This document shows positions 5,713 through 6,659 of a DNA stretch of 6,659 nt, piece by piece. Within the stretch, counting starts at the first letter, position 1. Every line of letters begins with the position of its first letter. The translations under genes were made by a program, and so were the position numbers. This DNA is from an uncultured Bacteroidales bacterium (GTDB lineage: Bacteria > Bacteroidota > Bacteroidia > Bacteroidales > UBA932), in assembly GCA_902488725.1 (NCBI GenBank), contig CABTXO010000095.1:1-6659 (forward strand), given 5' to 3'. The notes beneath the pieces are model-generated. The model ran no database searches, was not told the DNA's origin, and worked only from the letters and a program-made list of their open reading frames with translations.

Positions 5713-6474
5713 CACGGAGGTTCCGAGCGCTTTTCTGATGGCGTTGGCCGTTTTTGCGTTCGTCTCCAGTCTCGCGCCGGAAAAAGGTTCCTTCATGATC
5801 AGGGTTTTGTTCCTGGTGAAGGAGTACCGGATGCCTGCGATGTGCCGGAGGTTCACGATGGCGGTCCTGTTTATTCTGACGAAAGATTCCGGATCCAGGC
5901 TTTCCTGCAAGACATGCAGGGAACAGGAGAGCATCCCGTGCGTCCCGTCTGTGCAGTAGACGGTCACTTTTTCCTGCGCATAGGTTGCATAGCCGATATC
6001 TTCGACGGCGACAATGGACGAAAGGTCTCCCCGGTGGACTTCAAGCCGATGCCGATACGGCACTTTTTCGGCGCGCATGTTGCGCGCGACCGACCGGGCT
6101 TCCGACAGGCCGGTGGCGAGCTCCCGGCGTTCGAGCCGCTTCAAAGCATCCTCGAGGTCGTCCGGCTGCAGCGGCTTCATCAAATAATCGATGCAGTTGT
6201 AGTCGAACGCCTTGAGCGCATATTCATCGTATGCCGTCGTGAACACGATGAAGGCATCCGTCTCGACCTCGTCGAAGACTTCAAAGCAGTACCCGTCCTC
6301 CAGGCGGATGTCCGCGAAGATGACATCCAGGTCCGGGTGGCTTTGGATCGCCAGCACCGAAGACGTGACACTCGCCGTGCTTGCGACAACTTCAAGATCC
6401 GGTCTCAATTTCCGAAGCATGGATGCCAGCCGGGCGGAAAGAGCCCTTTCATCTTCAATAATCAACGCTTTCAT
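5704..6474 (-). CDS. LytTR-family two-component response regulator
   Basis: This is a DNA-binding response regulator of the LytR/AlgR type, 256 residues, with both expected domains. The receiver domain (about 1-120) has the acidic pair E7-D8, the likely phospho-acceptor D55 in VIFADIRLEDG, T80 in FTTAYDEYAL, and K100 in DYLMKP. The LytTR DNA-binding domain (about 142-245) has VAVEDIGYATYAQEKVTVYC, the SLHVLQESLDPESFVRINR segment and AIVNLRHIAGI. The start MKALIIEDE is the natural beginning of a receiver domain. The upstream kinase gene overlaps it by 20 bases, so the two are almost certainly co-transcribed and partners. The target genes and stimulus cannot be told; such pairs in Bacteroidota are abundant and mostly uncharacterised. 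The gene ends in two Lys codons and TAG, facing rpsC. Confidence 0.95.
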   Translation of the reverse strand: MKALIIEDERALSARLASMLRKLRPDLEVVASTASVTSSVLAIQSHPDLDVIFADIRLEDGYCFEVFDEVETDAFIVFTTAYDEYALKAFDYNCIDYLMKPLQPDDLEDALKRLERRELATGLSEARSVARNMRAEKVPYRHRLEVHRGDLSSIVAVEDIGYATYAQEKVTVYCTDGTHGMLSCSLHVLQESLDPESFVRINRTAIVNLRHIAGIRYSFTRNKTLIMKEPFSGARLETNAKTANAIRKALGTSVKK

Positions 6475-6659
6475 GCAAGTCTTGTGTTCTGATCACGGGG
6501 AGGCGCACCGCAAAGTGCTTCTCGGTGGAAAGGAACTCGATGTCTTTCCCTGCGAGGAGCCTGTACCGTTGCGCGAGTGTCGCAAGCCCGGTCCCTGATT
6601 CGTGGAATTGCCCGGCCATCGGAAGGACATTGTTTTCGACGACGATGCAGTCTCCTTCC
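6455..6659 (-). CDS. LytS/YehU-like sensor histidine kinase, C-terminal end (cut by right edge)
   Basis: Minus-strand reading from the right edge gives 67 residues and a TGA at 6457-6455. The sequence starts EGDCIVVENNVLPMAG, has the ATP-lid glycine box GTGLATLAQRYRLLAGKDIEF (residues 22-42), and ends with the strand HFAVRLPVI and a short tail. This is the end of the HATPase domain in the kinase family that pairs with LytTR regulators; the pattern GxGLxxLxxRYxLL is characteristic. The phospho-accepting histidine and the membrane part are beyond the edge. Its last 20 bases, in another frame, are the first bases of the response regulator gene, which indicates translational coupling and a cognate pair. 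Confidence 0.88.
   Translation of the reverse strand, partial: EGDCIVVENNVLPMAGQFHESGTGLATLAQRYRLLAGKDIEFLSTEKHFAVRLPVIRTQDLHESVDY

Noticed and set aside
5668..6492. Plus-strand open frame of 274 codons over the response regulator
   Set aside because: It is the mirror of the response regulator gene, whose receiver and LytTR domains are unambiguous; the plus-strand product has no recognisable features.
1..6659. Insertion sequence, prophage or attachment site that might explain the broken S10 operon
   Set aside because: No transposase, integrase, terminal inverted repeats or target duplications are seen at either junction of the ribosomal block.

Overview
The window looks like a chromosomal segment from a fairly GC-rich member of the Bacteroidota, probably the Bacteroidales. 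The evidence is the wording of the ribosomal proteins (for example the L22 start MGARK and the L2 motif [11 protein letters not shown]), a LytTR response regulator paired with a LytS-like histidine kinase, and two promoters of the Bacteroidota type (TTG, about 20 bases, then TAnnTTTG). The genus cannot be named from this sequence.

Left part, minus strand (1-1474): cdaA, encoding a membrane-bound diadenylate cyclase, is followed by the N-terminal part of mutS2, which runs off the left edge. The two genes overlap by the ATGA arrangement and are probably co-transcribed. A 184-base intergenic region (1475-1658) holds two back-to-back promoter candidates, one for cdaA on the minus strand and one for the ribosomal protein genes on the plus strand.

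Middle, plus strand (1659-5599): seven tightly packed ribosomal protein genes in the order rplC, rplD, rplW, rplB, rpsS, rplV, rpsC (uL3, uL4, uL23, uL2, uS19, uL22, uS3). This is the core of the classical S10 operon, but rpsJ is missing at its head and rplP and everything after it is missing at its tail. The fragment appears to be a self-contained unit with its own promoter, a short leader and hairpins after the last gene. RpsC ends in an Arg/Asp/Gly-rich tail encoded by an in-frame 9-bp tandem repeat.

Right part, minus strand (5704-6659): a complete LytTR-family response regulator gene lies convergent to rpsC. It is overlapped at its start by the 3' end of a LytS/YehU-type sensor kinase gene that runs off the right edge.

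The genes are mostly housekeeping: c-di-AMP signalling, MutS2, ribosome assembly, and one two-component system of unknown stimulus. I did not find a new defence, mobile or RNA system. The points most worth a second look are the truncated S10 operon, its divergent promoter pair with cdaA-mutS2, and the repeat-encoded S3 tail.
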